Notes: a model not told the origin generated them from the letters alone. 5,822 nt of DNA from an uncultured Peptococcaceae bacterium (GCA_900556545.1 USPE01000127.1:1-5822), one strand, 5' to 3'; shown: positions 1 to 5,442, counted from the stretch's first letter. Numbers and translations are program-made.

Positions 1-512
1 TGGGAAACCAGAATAAATCCTTTCTTACTGTTTAAATATTGGCTGACAATACGTCGACCTTCCTGATCCAAATGATTGGTAGGCTCATCAATCAGCAAAA
101 AATGGTTTTCTCTCAAAAACAAAGCTGCTAATAATACCTTGGTTTGCTGTCCGCTGGATAAGGTATCAAAGGGATGATAAAATACATCTTCGTCAATTGC
201 CAACAAAGAGAGTTCTTTGCGAATTTGCCATTGCTCTGCTTGTGGTGCCAGTTCCTCCAATAAATCCAGCACCAGCCAGTCTGGATGTTCTACTGAAAAT
301 GGGAAGTAATCAAATTGTACAGAGGCGGAAATTGTACCGCTGTAGGTATATTCACCGGCTAGTAGTTTGAGAAATGTGGTCTTTCCTCGGCCGTTGCGGC
401 CAGTAAAGCCCAGCTTCCAGTTGGTGTCCAGTTGTAATGAAATCTGTTCGAATACTGGGGTGTAGCTGTTTTCATGGGTAAAGGATAGTTTGTTTATTTT
501 AATCTGCGACAT
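1..512 (-). CDS. ABC-F family ATPase, Lsa-type (ribosomal protection), N-terminal 170 residues, cut by window edge
   Basis: The gene starts with ATG at 512 and runs off the window at base 1. An AAGGAGG ribosome binding site (RNA sense) ends 8 nt before the start. The visible part is one complete-looking ABC domain up to just before the H-loop. It has Walker A GRNGRGKTT at residues 38-46, signature LSSGQQTK at 118-125, Walker B LLIDEP at 139-144 and D-loop region TNHLD at 145-149. There is no membrane segment, as expected for soluble ABC-F proteins. The N-terminus (MSQIKINKLSF) and GRNGRGKTT resemble Lsa/Eat-type ABC-F proteins, which bind the ribosomal E site and relieve lincosamide, streptogramin A and pleuromutilin inhibition. 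The second ABC domain and the inter-domain linker, which sets specificity, lie outside the window. ABC-F membership is secure; the Lsa subtype and drug spectrum are inferred. The gene has its own promoter and a long leader that looks like an attenuator, which supports an antibiotic-inducible role. Confidence 0.9.
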   Translation of the reverse strand, partial: MSQIKINKLSFTHENSYTPVFEQISLQLDTNWKLGFTGRNGRGKTTFLKLLAGEYTYSGTISASVQFDYFPFSVEHPDWLVLDLLEELAPQAEQWQIRKELSLLAIDEDVFYHPFDTLSSGQQTKVLLAALFLRENHFLLIDEPTNHLDQEGRRIVSQYLNSKKGFILVS

Positions 513-579
513 AAGGCATTCCTCCTTGTAATAGGTCTTTTGCCAGCGTTTGTATATATTGACACAAAAATCAGCCGAC

Positions 580-613
580 AAAAATAGCCGCAGGAAAGAA
601 AATTCCTACGGCT
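580..613 (-). terminator. Intrinsic terminator in the ABC-F leader
   Basis: In the minus-strand RNA, AGCCGTAGGAA (613-603) pairs with TTCCTGCGGCT (596-586). This gives an 11-bp stem with one G-U pair and a 6-nt loop, followed by A and five U residues (584-580). It lies 68 nt before the ABC-F start codon and would stop transcription before the gene. Both arms can also pair with the upstream element at 699-713, so the terminator is probably conditional. Confidence 0.82.
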
Positions 614-628
614 TACAGACAATCATAC

Positions 629-664
629 AAAAACAGAAAATGATATAAAACAATCATCTTTCTG
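629..664 (-). terminator. Second hairpin with U tract in the ABC-F leader
   Basis: In the minus-strand RNA, CAGAAAGATGAT (664-653) pairs with ATCATTTTCTG (644-634), giving 11 pairs including one G-U and a single bulged A. The loop is 8 nt and five U residues (633-629) follow directly. The stem is AU-rich, so it would be a weaker terminator than the one at 580-613. It could act as a first, leaky termination site, a pause site, or a spacer hairpin that brings the antiterminator element close to the main terminator. Confidence 0.45.
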
Positions 665-698
665 TCTTTCCTATTTCAAGTCAGAAAATCGAAAGAAT

Positions 699-713
699 CC
701 GTAGCTTTCCTGC
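699..713 (-). promoter_or_regulatory. Antiterminator element in the ABC-F leader
   Basis: The RNA reads GCAGGAAAGCTACGG. Its first nine bases are perfectly complementary to CTTTCCTGC (598-590) in the 3' arm of the terminator. Its last six, CTACGG, are perfectly complementary to CCGTAG (611-606) in the 5' arm. The order is correct for one antiparallel duplex, leaving only the 7-nt terminator segment between the two as a bulge. Forming these 15 pairs would abolish the terminator. The first bases of the element also pair with 780-775 in the hairpin behind the short ORF, so the two states exclude each other. Confidence 0.65.
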
Positions 714-785
714 AAAACAACAGCAAACAAAGACTTCAAAAAGTCTTGTAAATGTACAAAATGCTGTTTTTATCTGCAAGAAATC

Positions 786-794
786 TTACTTCAT
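786..794 (-). CDS. Two-codon upstream ORF (Met-Lys-stop), putative regulatory uORF
   Basis: In the leader RNA, ATG AAG TAA follows GAGGTGGG (805-798). The six-base GAGGTG part of this Shine-Dalgarno-like sequence ends 5 nt before the ATG. The stop lies only 5 nt before the CTTGCA arm (780-775) of the next hairpin, so a ribosome held at this ORF should cover or melt that arm. Very short uORFs are known in leaders of inducible ABC-F genes, and the peptide itself is too short to have a function of its own. A second mini-ORF, ATG ATT TGA (813-805 in RNA order), lies just upstream without a good ribosome binding site. Translation is not shown; the call rests on the Shine-Dalgarno and the position. 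Confidence 0.5.
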   Translation of the reverse strand: MK

Positions 795-859
795 CTTCCC
801 ACCTCAAATCATAAATTCTTCAACCAAACCTTATAAAAGGCTTTGTTAAGCTATTTGTT

Positions 860-888
860 ATTTTACTATACTGGTATCAATAAGTCAA
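860..888 (-). promoter_or_regulatory. Sigma-A promoter of the ABC-F gene
   Basis: The minus strand reads TTGACT (888-883), a 17-nt spacer, then TAAAAT (865-860). Both boxes are one base from consensus and the spacing is ideal. Transcription should start near 853, giving the long attenuator leader. I see no clear terminator between the trmL stop codon and this promoter, so some readthrough from trmL is possible. Confidence 0.8.
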
Positions 889-937
889 GAACAGATTCTC
901 GATTTATTTTAACGGAACAAACGGGTTTTATCAGGTG

Positions 938-1405
938 TTATTTTAAACCGGAAAAACCAGTTTGACGCAATGCTTCATACAAAATAATGGCAGCGGAATT
1001 AGATAAATTTAAAGAGCGGGCTGCTTCGTTATCCAGCATGGGAATTTTAATTCGGGTATCAGCATATTGTTCATGTATAAATGCCGGAAGCCCTGCGGTT
1101 TCTTTGCCAAACACCAGAAAATCACCATCCTGAAAGGTTACTTCATTATAATGTTTTTCTGCTTTTGTAGTAGCTAAAAATAACCGTTTGTTACCGTGCT
1201 GTGTCAGAAATTCATCTAAATTTTCATAAATATGCAGATCTAGTAGATGCCAATAATCCAAACCGGCCCGTTTAAGATGCTTATCATCAATGGAAAACCC
1301 CAATGGCTTGATCAAATGCAGCGCGCAGCCGGTAATGGCGCAGGTGCGGGAAATATTACCGGTATTAGAGGGGATTTCCGGTTCAACTAATACAATGTGA
1401 AACAT
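938..1405 (-). CDS. trmL: tRNA (cytidine(34)-2'-O)-methyltransferase TrmL (SPOUT family)
   Basis: The 155-residue product matches the usual length and shape of TrmL/YibK, a homodimeric, trefoil-knotted SPOUT enzyme. TrmL uses S-adenosylmethionine to methylate the 2'-O of the wobble nucleotide in tRNA-Leu isoacceptors. Family motifs are in order: VEPEIPSNTGNISR (7-20), DDKHLKRAGLDYW (40-52), FGKETAGLP (99-107), IPML (121-124) and SLNLSNSAAIILYEALRQ (131-148). The last three build the knotted cofactor site. An in-frame TAA just upstream of the ATG at 1405 leaves no longer start. The ribosome binding site is poor: the nearest AGAGG lies 13 nt upstream. A strong promoter at 1478-1506 serves the gene, which is divergent from the membrane-protein operon. 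The exact tRNA target in this organism is inferred from the family. Confidence 0.95.
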   Translation of the reverse strand: MFHIVLVEPEIPSNTGNISRTCAITGCALHLIKPLGFSIDDKHLKRAGLDYWHLLDLHIYENLDEFLTQHGNKRLFLATTKAEKHYNEVTFQDGDFLVFGKETAGLPAFIHEQYADTRIKIPMLDNEAARSLNLSNSAAIILYEALRQTGFSGLK

Positions 1406-1477
1406 AACTTATCAGAAACCTCTTTTCCATTTAAAAAATTGTGAAATAGATAATCATAAATTTTTTCTTATCTTAGC

Positions 1478-1506
1478 AGTATAACGGTTCTATGAAACAG
1501 CGTCAA
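1478..1506 (-). promoter_or_regulatory. Sigma-A promoter of trmL
   Basis: The minus strand reads TTGACG (1506-1501), a 17-nt spacer, then TATACT (1483-1478), a near-consensus promoter. Transcription should start near 1471, giving a leader of about 65 nt before the trmL start. A/T tracts just upstream of the -35 (1510-1540) could act as an UP element. The divergent plus-strand gene has no equally good promoter here; its best -10 candidate is CATAAT at 1559-1564, with only a poor -35. Confidence 0.8.
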
Positions 1507-1620
1507 TAGAAAAAAATCTGGTGAAAAAGAGGATTTTTTTGTTTTGTGTCATATACAACATAATGAGACGTGGCAATATGGTAAAAAATTGTCAATCGGT
1601 TGGAAATGGAGGGAAACAGC

Positions 1621-2715
1621 GTGGAACATCATAACTGGGGAATTGGGATGCGGACATTAAAAACTGCTTTGGCAATTTGGCTGGCATTTTGGATTTGTGA
1701 TTTGCTGCAATTTCCAAACAGTGCGTTAGCCGCAATCACTGCCATTGTAGCGATACAGCCTTCTCTGAAAGGATCTTTGACTACTATAAAAAATCAAGTG
1801 ATTGCCACAACATTTGGTTGTTTCCTGGCAGTTGTTGTGGCCTATTACTTTCAGGGCAGCTACACAGCCATTGCCTTCAGTGCAATTTTGGCGATTGCTT
1901 TGTGTGTGCGGCTGCATTTAAAAGATAGCATTGTCTTATTGCTGGTTACTATTATTTTAATTGGGCAGACGCCTTTGGATAATTTCCAGCAGGCCATTGT
2001 ACAACGGATTAGTATGATTCTGATTGGCTTGGGCATTGGGTTTTGTTTAAACCTTTTGATTCGGCCTCAACATCGGCATCGGTTGCTGGAGCATATTGAC
2101 GAACTGCGCACAGAGTTTGAGCAGCTATATCGAATTTGTGCCGAAGATTTGCGCAGGCAGGAACATTTGGATAAAGAAGAAATGCAGCAAACCATCGTTA
2201 AATTACGGGATCAGATTCAAGAAACCAGAAATATTTATAAATTGTCCATTGATAGTCAAGTAGGCTATGATGAGAAAAATAACAGAGATGAACTTTATCT
2301 GGCACGGAGAATCATCAATGCGTTGGCTTCCAATCTAGAACGATTAGTAGAAATACACCGCAGTATTGTATTAGCTCCGCAGTTGGAAAACAGTCAGGAG
2401 ATTCGACAGTTGGTTTACCAGTATTTAATGGAAATTTTATATAATCATCAGCGTGTGTATGAATATTTACTGTTTGATAAACCTTTCCCGGAAGATATGA
2501 TGAAAGCTTTTGATTGCAAAGAAATACAACTAGAGCAAGCTATGCTCTCCATGCTGAAAGAAATGGATGATTTATTGCCGCTGCATTACTGGAATATGAT
2601 GGTGGAAGCGGAGCGTATCATGTTTAAAACATGGAATTTGAGTTGTATCAAGCGGGAAATTCATGGTGAGAAAATAGAGTTTGATGAGATAGAGGACTTA
2701 TACAGGCTACAATAA
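1621..2715 (+). CDS. Aromatic acid exporter family (ArAE/DUF939, YqjA-like) membrane protein
   Basis: The start is set at GTG 1621 because GGAGGG (1608-1613) lies 7 nt upstream. The longer frame from TTG 1600 would place that ribosome binding site inside the gene. The product is 364 residues. The N-terminal half has about six hydrophobic segments (roughly 12-28, 33-47, 58-77, 81-97, 102-116, 128-148), with the family's conserved AIVAIQPSLKGSL stretch after the second (41-53). From about 150 the protein is hydrophilic, charged and helical, with likely coiled coil, matching the C-terminal cytoplasmic domain of the Bacillota ArAE_1/DUF939 group. Relatives are annotated as aromatic acid or fusaric-acid-type exporters, but the substrate is rarely tested, so transport is an inference. 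It is probably the first gene of an operon with the two small genes that follow, 60 nt away. Confidence 0.85.
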   Translation: MEHHNWGIGMRTLKTALAIWLAFWICDLLQFPNSALAAITAIVAIQPSLKGSLTTIKNQVIATTFGCFLAVVVAYYFQGSYTAIAFSAILAIALCVRLHLKDSIVLLLVTIILIGQTPLDNFQQAIVQRISMILIGLGIGFCLNLLIRPQHRHRLLEHIDELRTEFEQLYRICAEDLRRQEHLDKEEMQQTIVKLRDQIQETRNIYKLSIDSQVGYDEKNNRDELYLARRIINALASNLERLVEIHRSIVLAPQLENSQEIRQLVYQYLMEILYNHQRVYEYLLFDKPFPEDMMKAFDCKEIQLEQAMLSMLKEMDDLLPLHYWNMMVEAERIMFKTWNLSCIKREIHGEKIEFDEIEDLYRLQ

Positions 2716-2775
2716 AACTATAAAAATATGGTATATTTTAAAAGGACGGACATATCCTGTACCGAGGTGAGCATG

Positions 2776-3102
2776 ATGATATCATTTATCCTATTACTGG
2801 CAGGACTGGCCGTCTTTTTGATTATTGCACTGAAACTACGGGTGCGCAGTAATTTATATCGGCAGGAGCAAACCATCAGCAGTCCTTTGGCTGAGGCTAT
2901 GCGTCAGCTGGTAGGAATCGCTGGCGGCATTTATTTATCATTAGTTATGTTGGTGAGCTTTTTAGGTATTGATGCGCCAGCTGCGATTCCTGTTTTGGAT
3001 ATGCTGTTGGATCCTTTGGCCGTATTATCTATTCTTCTGGCCTGTTTGCAGCCCTTTGGCATTCTCTTTTTACGGCGTATTTTTTCGGGAGGAGGGAAAT
3101 AG
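2776..3102 (+). CDS. Small three-helix membrane protein of unknown function
   Basis: I do not recognise this protein. Two adjacent ATG codons (2773 and 2776) follow GAGGTGA (2764-2770). The second has the better spacing, giving 108 residues. An upstream in-frame ATG at 2728 lacks a ribosome binding site and would add a hydrophilic extension ahead of the first membrane segment. Hydrophobic segments fall at about 2-19, 45-64 and 77-99. The first is followed by the basic stretch KLRVRSNLYR (20-29) and the last by LRRIFSGGGK (99-108), so positive residues flank the membrane as the positive-inside rule predicts. The stop codon lies 3 nt before the next gene, and the final codons double as its ribosome binding site, which points to coupled translation. 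It may act with the PRC-barrel protein that follows. Confidence 0.75.
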   Translation: MISFILLLAGLAVFLIIALKLRVRSNLYRQEQTISSPLAEAMRQLVGIAGGIYLSLVMLVSFLGIDAPAAIPVLDMLLDPLAVLSILLACLQPFGILFLRRIFSGGGK

Positions 3103-3105
3103 TTT

Positions 3106-3390
3106 ATGGAATACGGAACCATTCGACTCAGCGATTTGGCAGGAAAAAATATTGTAAACATTTTTGATGGTGTGCGGTTGGGTGTGATTTATGAGCCTAA
3201 TCTGTCTTTTGACCCGGAAACAGGACGCATTGAGCATTTATTTTTAGGCGGAAGAAATGGTTTTACAGGTATGTGGTCTGAAAAAAACAGTTTGCAGATT
3301 CCCTGGCAGGCCGTACACAAAATCGGTCAGGAAGTGGTAATTGTGGATTTGGGGCAGAGCCCGATGCGTTATAAACGAAATTTGTTTTAA
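3106..3390 (+). CDS. PRC-barrel protein, YlmC/YmxH family
   Basis: The ATG at 3106 lies 9 nt after a strong GGAGGAGGG (3088-3096) that overlaps the end of the previous gene. The 94-residue product is a single small beta-barrel domain with no membrane segment. Family features are LSDLAGKNIVN (8-18), DGVRLGVI (21-28), an acidic turn DPETGRIEHL (36-45) and the closing IPWQAVHKIGQEVVIVD (65-81). The family is common in spore-forming Bacillota, where members are annotated as sporulation proteins, but its biochemical role is not settled. It also occurs in non-sporulating relatives, so its presence does not prove sporulation. Being last in the operon and coupled to a small membrane protein, it may bind at the membrane surface; this is inference. 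Confidence 0.85.
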   Translation: MEYGTIRLSDLAGKNIVNIFDGVRLGVIYEPNLSFDPETGRIEHLFLGGRNGFTGMWSEKNSLQIPWQAVHKIGQEVVIVDLGQSPMRYKRNLF

Positions 3391-3419
3391 ACTCTTTATC
3401 ATCTTTTGTGAATTTTTAA

Positions 3420-3449
3420 TTGCAGTCTGACCAATAATTGTATTATAAT
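3420..3449 (+). promoter_or_regulatory. Probable glnS promoter
   Basis: A perfect -10 TATAAT (3444-3449) lies 18 nt after TTGCAG (3420-3425), which is a poor -35. Transcription would start near 3456, giving a very short leader of about 25 nt. No intrinsic terminator is visible between the preceding PRC-barrel gene and this site, so readthrough from that operon is possible. The -10 lies inside the inverted repeat at 3439-3462. There is no T-box leader, unlike many aminoacyl-tRNA synthetase genes of Bacillota. Confidence 0.55.
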
Positions 3450-3462
3450 GATTCATAATACA
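3439..3462. repeat. 8+8 inverted repeat overlapping the glnS -10, operator candidate
   Basis: TGTATTAT (3439-3446) and ATAATACA (3455-3462) are perfect inverted copies separated by 8 nt. The symmetry nearly continues inward (TGTATTATAA against TCATAATACA, one mismatch). The repeat covers the -10 box and the expected start point, a typical place for a repressor operator. The expected transcript would contain only part of it, so an RNA hairpin is less likely. The region is AT-rich, so chance cannot be excluded. Confidence 0.35.
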
Positions 3463-3480
3463 TTTTTAGGGGGAACGATT

Positions 3481-5151
3481 GTGAGTGTAACAAGTACATC
3501 CAACTTTATTCAGGCAATTATTGATGAAGATATTGCCAATGGGGCAAAAGATATATATACCAGATTTCCGCCGGAGCCTAATGGGTATCTGCATGTGGGG
3601 CATGCTAAATCTATCTGCTTAAACTTTGGTTTGGCAGAACGCAATCATGGTCGCTGCAATTTGCGTTTTGATGACACCAATCCGGTGAAAGAAGATACCG
3701 AGTATGTAGATTCTATTAAACAGGATGTGGAATGGTTGGGATTCCATTGGACTGGCGATATTCATTATGCTTCTGATTATTTTCAGACTTTTTATGCCTG
3801 TGCAGTACAATTGATTAAAGAGGGAAAGGCGTTTGTTTGTGATTTGACCGCGGAAGAAATGCGGGAATATCGTGGAACTTTAACAGAACCGGGTAAGAAT
3901 AGTCCTTATCGTGACAGAACAGTGGAAGAAAACCTGGCTTTGTTTGAAGGGATGAAAAATGGCCAATTTGCAGATGGTGCAAAGGTGTTGCGGGCTAAAA
4001 TTGACATGGCATCTCCCAATATTAATATGCGCGATCCTATCATTTATCGGATTGCCAAAGCAAATCATCATCGTACAGGGGATGCTTGGTGTATTTATCC
4101 AATGTATGACTTTGCCCATCCAATTTCTGATGCCATTGAAGGGATTACCCATTCAGTCTGCACATTAGAATTTGAAGATCACCGACCGTTGTATGACTGG
4201 GTATTGGACAATTTGATGGAGTTCGCCCAATTTCCGTCACGGCCTCATCAGTATGAATTTGCACGATTGGAATTAAATAATACCATTACCAGTAAACGAA
4301 AATTAAAACGGCTGGTGGATGACGGTATTGTGGATGGTTGGGATGATCCGCGGATGCCGACCATTTCTGGAATGCGCCGTCGGGGATATACGCCACAGGC
4401 AATTCGTAATTTCTGTGATATGATTGGTGTGTCAAAAAGTAATAGCCGTGTAGAGTTTGCCATGCTGGAGTATTGTCTGCGGGAGGATTTAAACCAAAAC
4501 GCACCTCGTGCCATGGTTGTTTTGGATCCATTAAAAATCACCATTACCAATTATCCGGAAGGACAATTAGAATATTTAACTGGTGAAGTAAATCCAAATA
4601 AACCAGAGATGGGTACTTATCAAATTCCCTTTGGTAGAGAGCTTTATATTGAACGGGAAGACTTTAAGGAAGAAGCCAATAATAAATTTTTCCGGTTAAA
4701 GCCAGGGAAAGAGGTGCGATTAAAACACGCGTATATCATCCAATGTGATGAAGTGGTAAAAGATGAAGCTGGCAATGTGATTGAGTTGAAATGTAGTTAT
4801 GATCCTACTACGAAGAGCGGTATGGAAAACGCCAATCGCAAAGTAAAAGGAACATTGCATTGGGTAGAGGCTTCTACTGCAATTGATACAGAGGTTCATT
4901 TATTAGATTTCCTGTTGCAGCCGGAACAGGGCGAAGGCGACTTTATGGAATATTTAAATCCCGACTCTTTGGTAGTAAAATCTGGTTGTAAAGCGACAGC
5001 TAATATGAAAGATGCTAAAGCCGGAGATACATTCCAGTTTTTGCGTACCGGTTATTTCTGTGTAGATAGTAAATATTCTACACCAGAACATCTGGTGTTT
5101 AATCAGACTGTGTCCTTAAAAGACAGCTATAAACCAGAGCAGCAGTCATAA
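3481..5151 (+). CDS. glnS: Glutamine--tRNA ligase (GlnRS)
   Basis: GlnRS is a class I synthetase that charges tRNA-Gln with glutamine, using ATP, in the cytoplasm. The GTG start at 3481 is chosen because AGGGGG (3468-3473) lies 7 nt before it. The in-frame ATG at 3448 falls within the -10 box and has no ribosome binding site. The 556-residue product matches E. coli GlnRS in length. The HIGH-type motif is in PPEPNGYLHVGHAKS (30-44, HVGH at 38-41) and the KMSKS-type loop is ITSKRKL (269-275). Other strong family blocks are RFDDTNP (62-68), DPIIYR (185-190), YPMYDFAHPISDAIEG (206-221), GWDDPRMPTISGMRRRGYT (286-304) and REDLNQNAPRAM (334-345). The C-terminal third (from about 345) is the anticodon-binding beta-barrel region with no visible break. 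Many Bacillota lack GlnRS and use Glu-tRNA amidotransferase instead, so this gene is mildly informative about lineage. Confidence 0.97.
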   Translation: MSVTSTSNFIQAIIDEDIANGAKDIYTRFPPEPNGYLHVGHAKSICLNFGLAERNHGRCNLRFDDTNPVKEDTEYVDSIKQDVEWLGFHWTGDIHYASDYFQTFYACAVQLIKEGKAFVCDLTAEEMREYRGTLTEPGKNSPYRDRTVEENLALFEGMKNGQFADGAKVLRAKIDMASPNINMRDPIIYRIAKANHHRTGDAWCIYPMYDFAHPISDAIEGITHSVCTLEFEDHRPLYDWVLDNLMEFAQFPSRPHQYEFARLELNNTITSKRKLKRLVDDGIVDGWDDPRMPTISGMRRRGYTPQAIRNFCDMIGVSKSNSRVEFAMLEYCLREDLNQNAPRAMVVLDPLKITITNYPEGQLEYLTGEVNPNKPEMGTYQIPFGRELYIEREDFKEEANNKFFRLKPGKEVRLKHAYIIQCDEVVKDEAGNVIELKCSYDPTTKSGMENANRKVKGTLHWVEASTAIDTEVHLLDFLLQPEQGEGDFMEYLNPDSLVVKSGCKATANMKDAKAGDTFQFLRTGYFCVDSKYSTPEHLVFNQTVSLKDSYKPEQQS

Positions 5152-5174
5152 AATAGGGTGTTTTCCTATTTGTT
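5151..5174 (+). terminator. Weak terminator hairpin directly after glnS
   Basis: AAATAGG (5151-5157) pairs with CCTATTT (5165-5171) around a 7-nt loop, beginning at the last base of the glnS stop codon. The 7-bp stem is AU-rich and the following tail, GTT, is short, so termination may be incomplete. The stronger hairpin at 5299-5337 may serve as the real end of the glnS transcript. Confidence 0.5.
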
Positions 5175-5249
5175 AAAATTGAAGTGTGTTGAAATCTGCG
5201 TTGTCGAACTTGGTTATTTTATGCAGGTTCCAATATCATGAGGAAATTT

Positions 5250-5282
5250 ATGTATAAAGTCTGCACAAAAGAAACGGTGTAA
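5250..5282 (+). CDS. Possible 10-codon leader ORF upstream of a terminator hairpin
   Basis: ATG 5250 to TAA 5280-5282 encodes MYKVCTKETV. GAGG (5240-5243) lies 6 nt upstream, a workable ribosome binding site. An in-frame ATG at 5238 would give 14 codons but lacks a ribosome binding site. The last codons (5270-5280, AGAAACGGTGT) almost repeat the 5' arm of the following terminator (AGAAAGCGGTGT, 5299-5310). A hairpin of TTCC (5228-5231) with GGAA (5242-5245) could mask the ribosome binding site. There is no strong promoter nearby, and a chance ORF this short is common, so the call is tentative. Confidence 0.25.
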   Translation: MYKVCTKETV

Positions 5283-5298
5283 TAAAAAATAGATTTTT

Positions 5299-5343
5299 AG
5301 AAAGCGGTGTGGTCTATTAGAGACTATGCTGCTTTCTTGTTTT
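5299..5343 (+). terminator. Strong 17-bp hairpin with U-rich tail
   Basis: Bases 5299-5315 pair without interruption with 5321-5337 around the 5-nt loop ATTAG, and UGUUUU (5338-5343) follows. Four of the 17 pairs are G-U, so the stem is intact only in plus-strand RNA. That fixes the orientation and argues for an RNA-level role. It is either the main terminator for glnS readthrough, the end of a short independent RNA, or a conditional terminator ahead of uppS. Confidence 0.72.
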
Positions 5344-5442
5344 GCTATAAATTTTTTCGGGTATTTTGAAACAATTAGAATCAATAAAGAGGAAAGATGA
5401 GTTATTTTCATGGGTTTGTTATGTGAAAATATTGCGCTTTTC

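Larger units (their letters stand above)
513..853 (-). promoter_or_regulatory. Long 5' leader of the ABC-F gene, probable ribosome-mediated transcription attenuator
   Basis: This stretch of about 340 nt separates the predicted transcription start from the ABC-F start codon. In RNA order it holds a two-codon ORF (794-786), a hairpin just behind it, an antiterminator-like element (713-699), a hairpin with a U tract (664-629), an intrinsic terminator (613-580) and the ABC-F ribosome binding site. The hairpin behind the ORF pairs CTTGCA (780-775) with TGCAGG (714-709) and AACAGCA (768-762) with TGCTGTT (725-719). It encloses a small hairpin of AAGACTT with AAGTCTT (747-730). The outer pairing uses up the first bases of the antiterminator element, so it can act as an anti-antiterminator. 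Inducible ABC-F and erm genes are known to use this logic, with a drug-stalled ribosome on a short ORF switching the fold. The pairings are visible in the sequence; the mechanism is inferred. Confidence 0.72.

Noticed and set aside
269..275. Replacement of Met by Thr in the GlnRS KMSKS-type loop (positions are protein residues of glnS, ITSKRKL) as a defect
   Set aside because: The SKRKL core that contacts ATP is intact and the flanking blocks are normal, so I treat this as ordinary family variation rather than loss of function.
1510..1540. AAAAAAATC and GATTTTTTT inverted tracts as a bidirectional terminator
   Set aside because: The stem is almost purely A-U with a 13-nt loop, and it lies between divergent genes where no terminator is needed. 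Its position upstream of the trmL -35 fits an AT-rich UP-like tract better.
1600..1620. TTG start giving a seven-residue longer exporter-family protein
   Set aside because: The clear GGAGGG at 1608-1613 lies inside this extension and is correctly spaced for GTG 1621; no ribosome binding site precedes the TTG.
2728..2775. ATG 2728 as start of the small membrane protein
   Set aside because: There is no ribosome binding site before it, while GAGGTGA at 2764-2770 fits the ATG pair at 2773/2776, placing the first membrane helix at the N-terminus.
3443..3458. PerR/Fur-type box at the glnS promoter
   Set aside because: The left half matches TTATAAT well, but the right half is shifted by one base and fits poorly in the 7-1-7 pattern; in AT-rich DNA this is not enough.
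3448..3480. ATG 3448 as the glnS start
   Set aside because: It overlaps the TATAAT -10 box, has no ribosome binding site, and adds residues not expected in GlnRS. AGGGGG before GTG 3481 explains the start better.
4248..4550. 100-codon open frame opposite glnS on the minus strand, and other antisense frames in the window
   Set aside because: They lie wholly inside confidently identified genes, lack ribosome binding sites, and their translations show no recognisable family or domain; they are shadows of the coding strand.
5299..5345. T-box or other known riboswitch ahead of uppS
   Set aside because: GGTGTGG in the hairpin superficially recalls the T-box core, but the GGGTGGNACCGCG-type sequence and the specifier stem are absent, and uppS is not a T-box-regulated class of gene.
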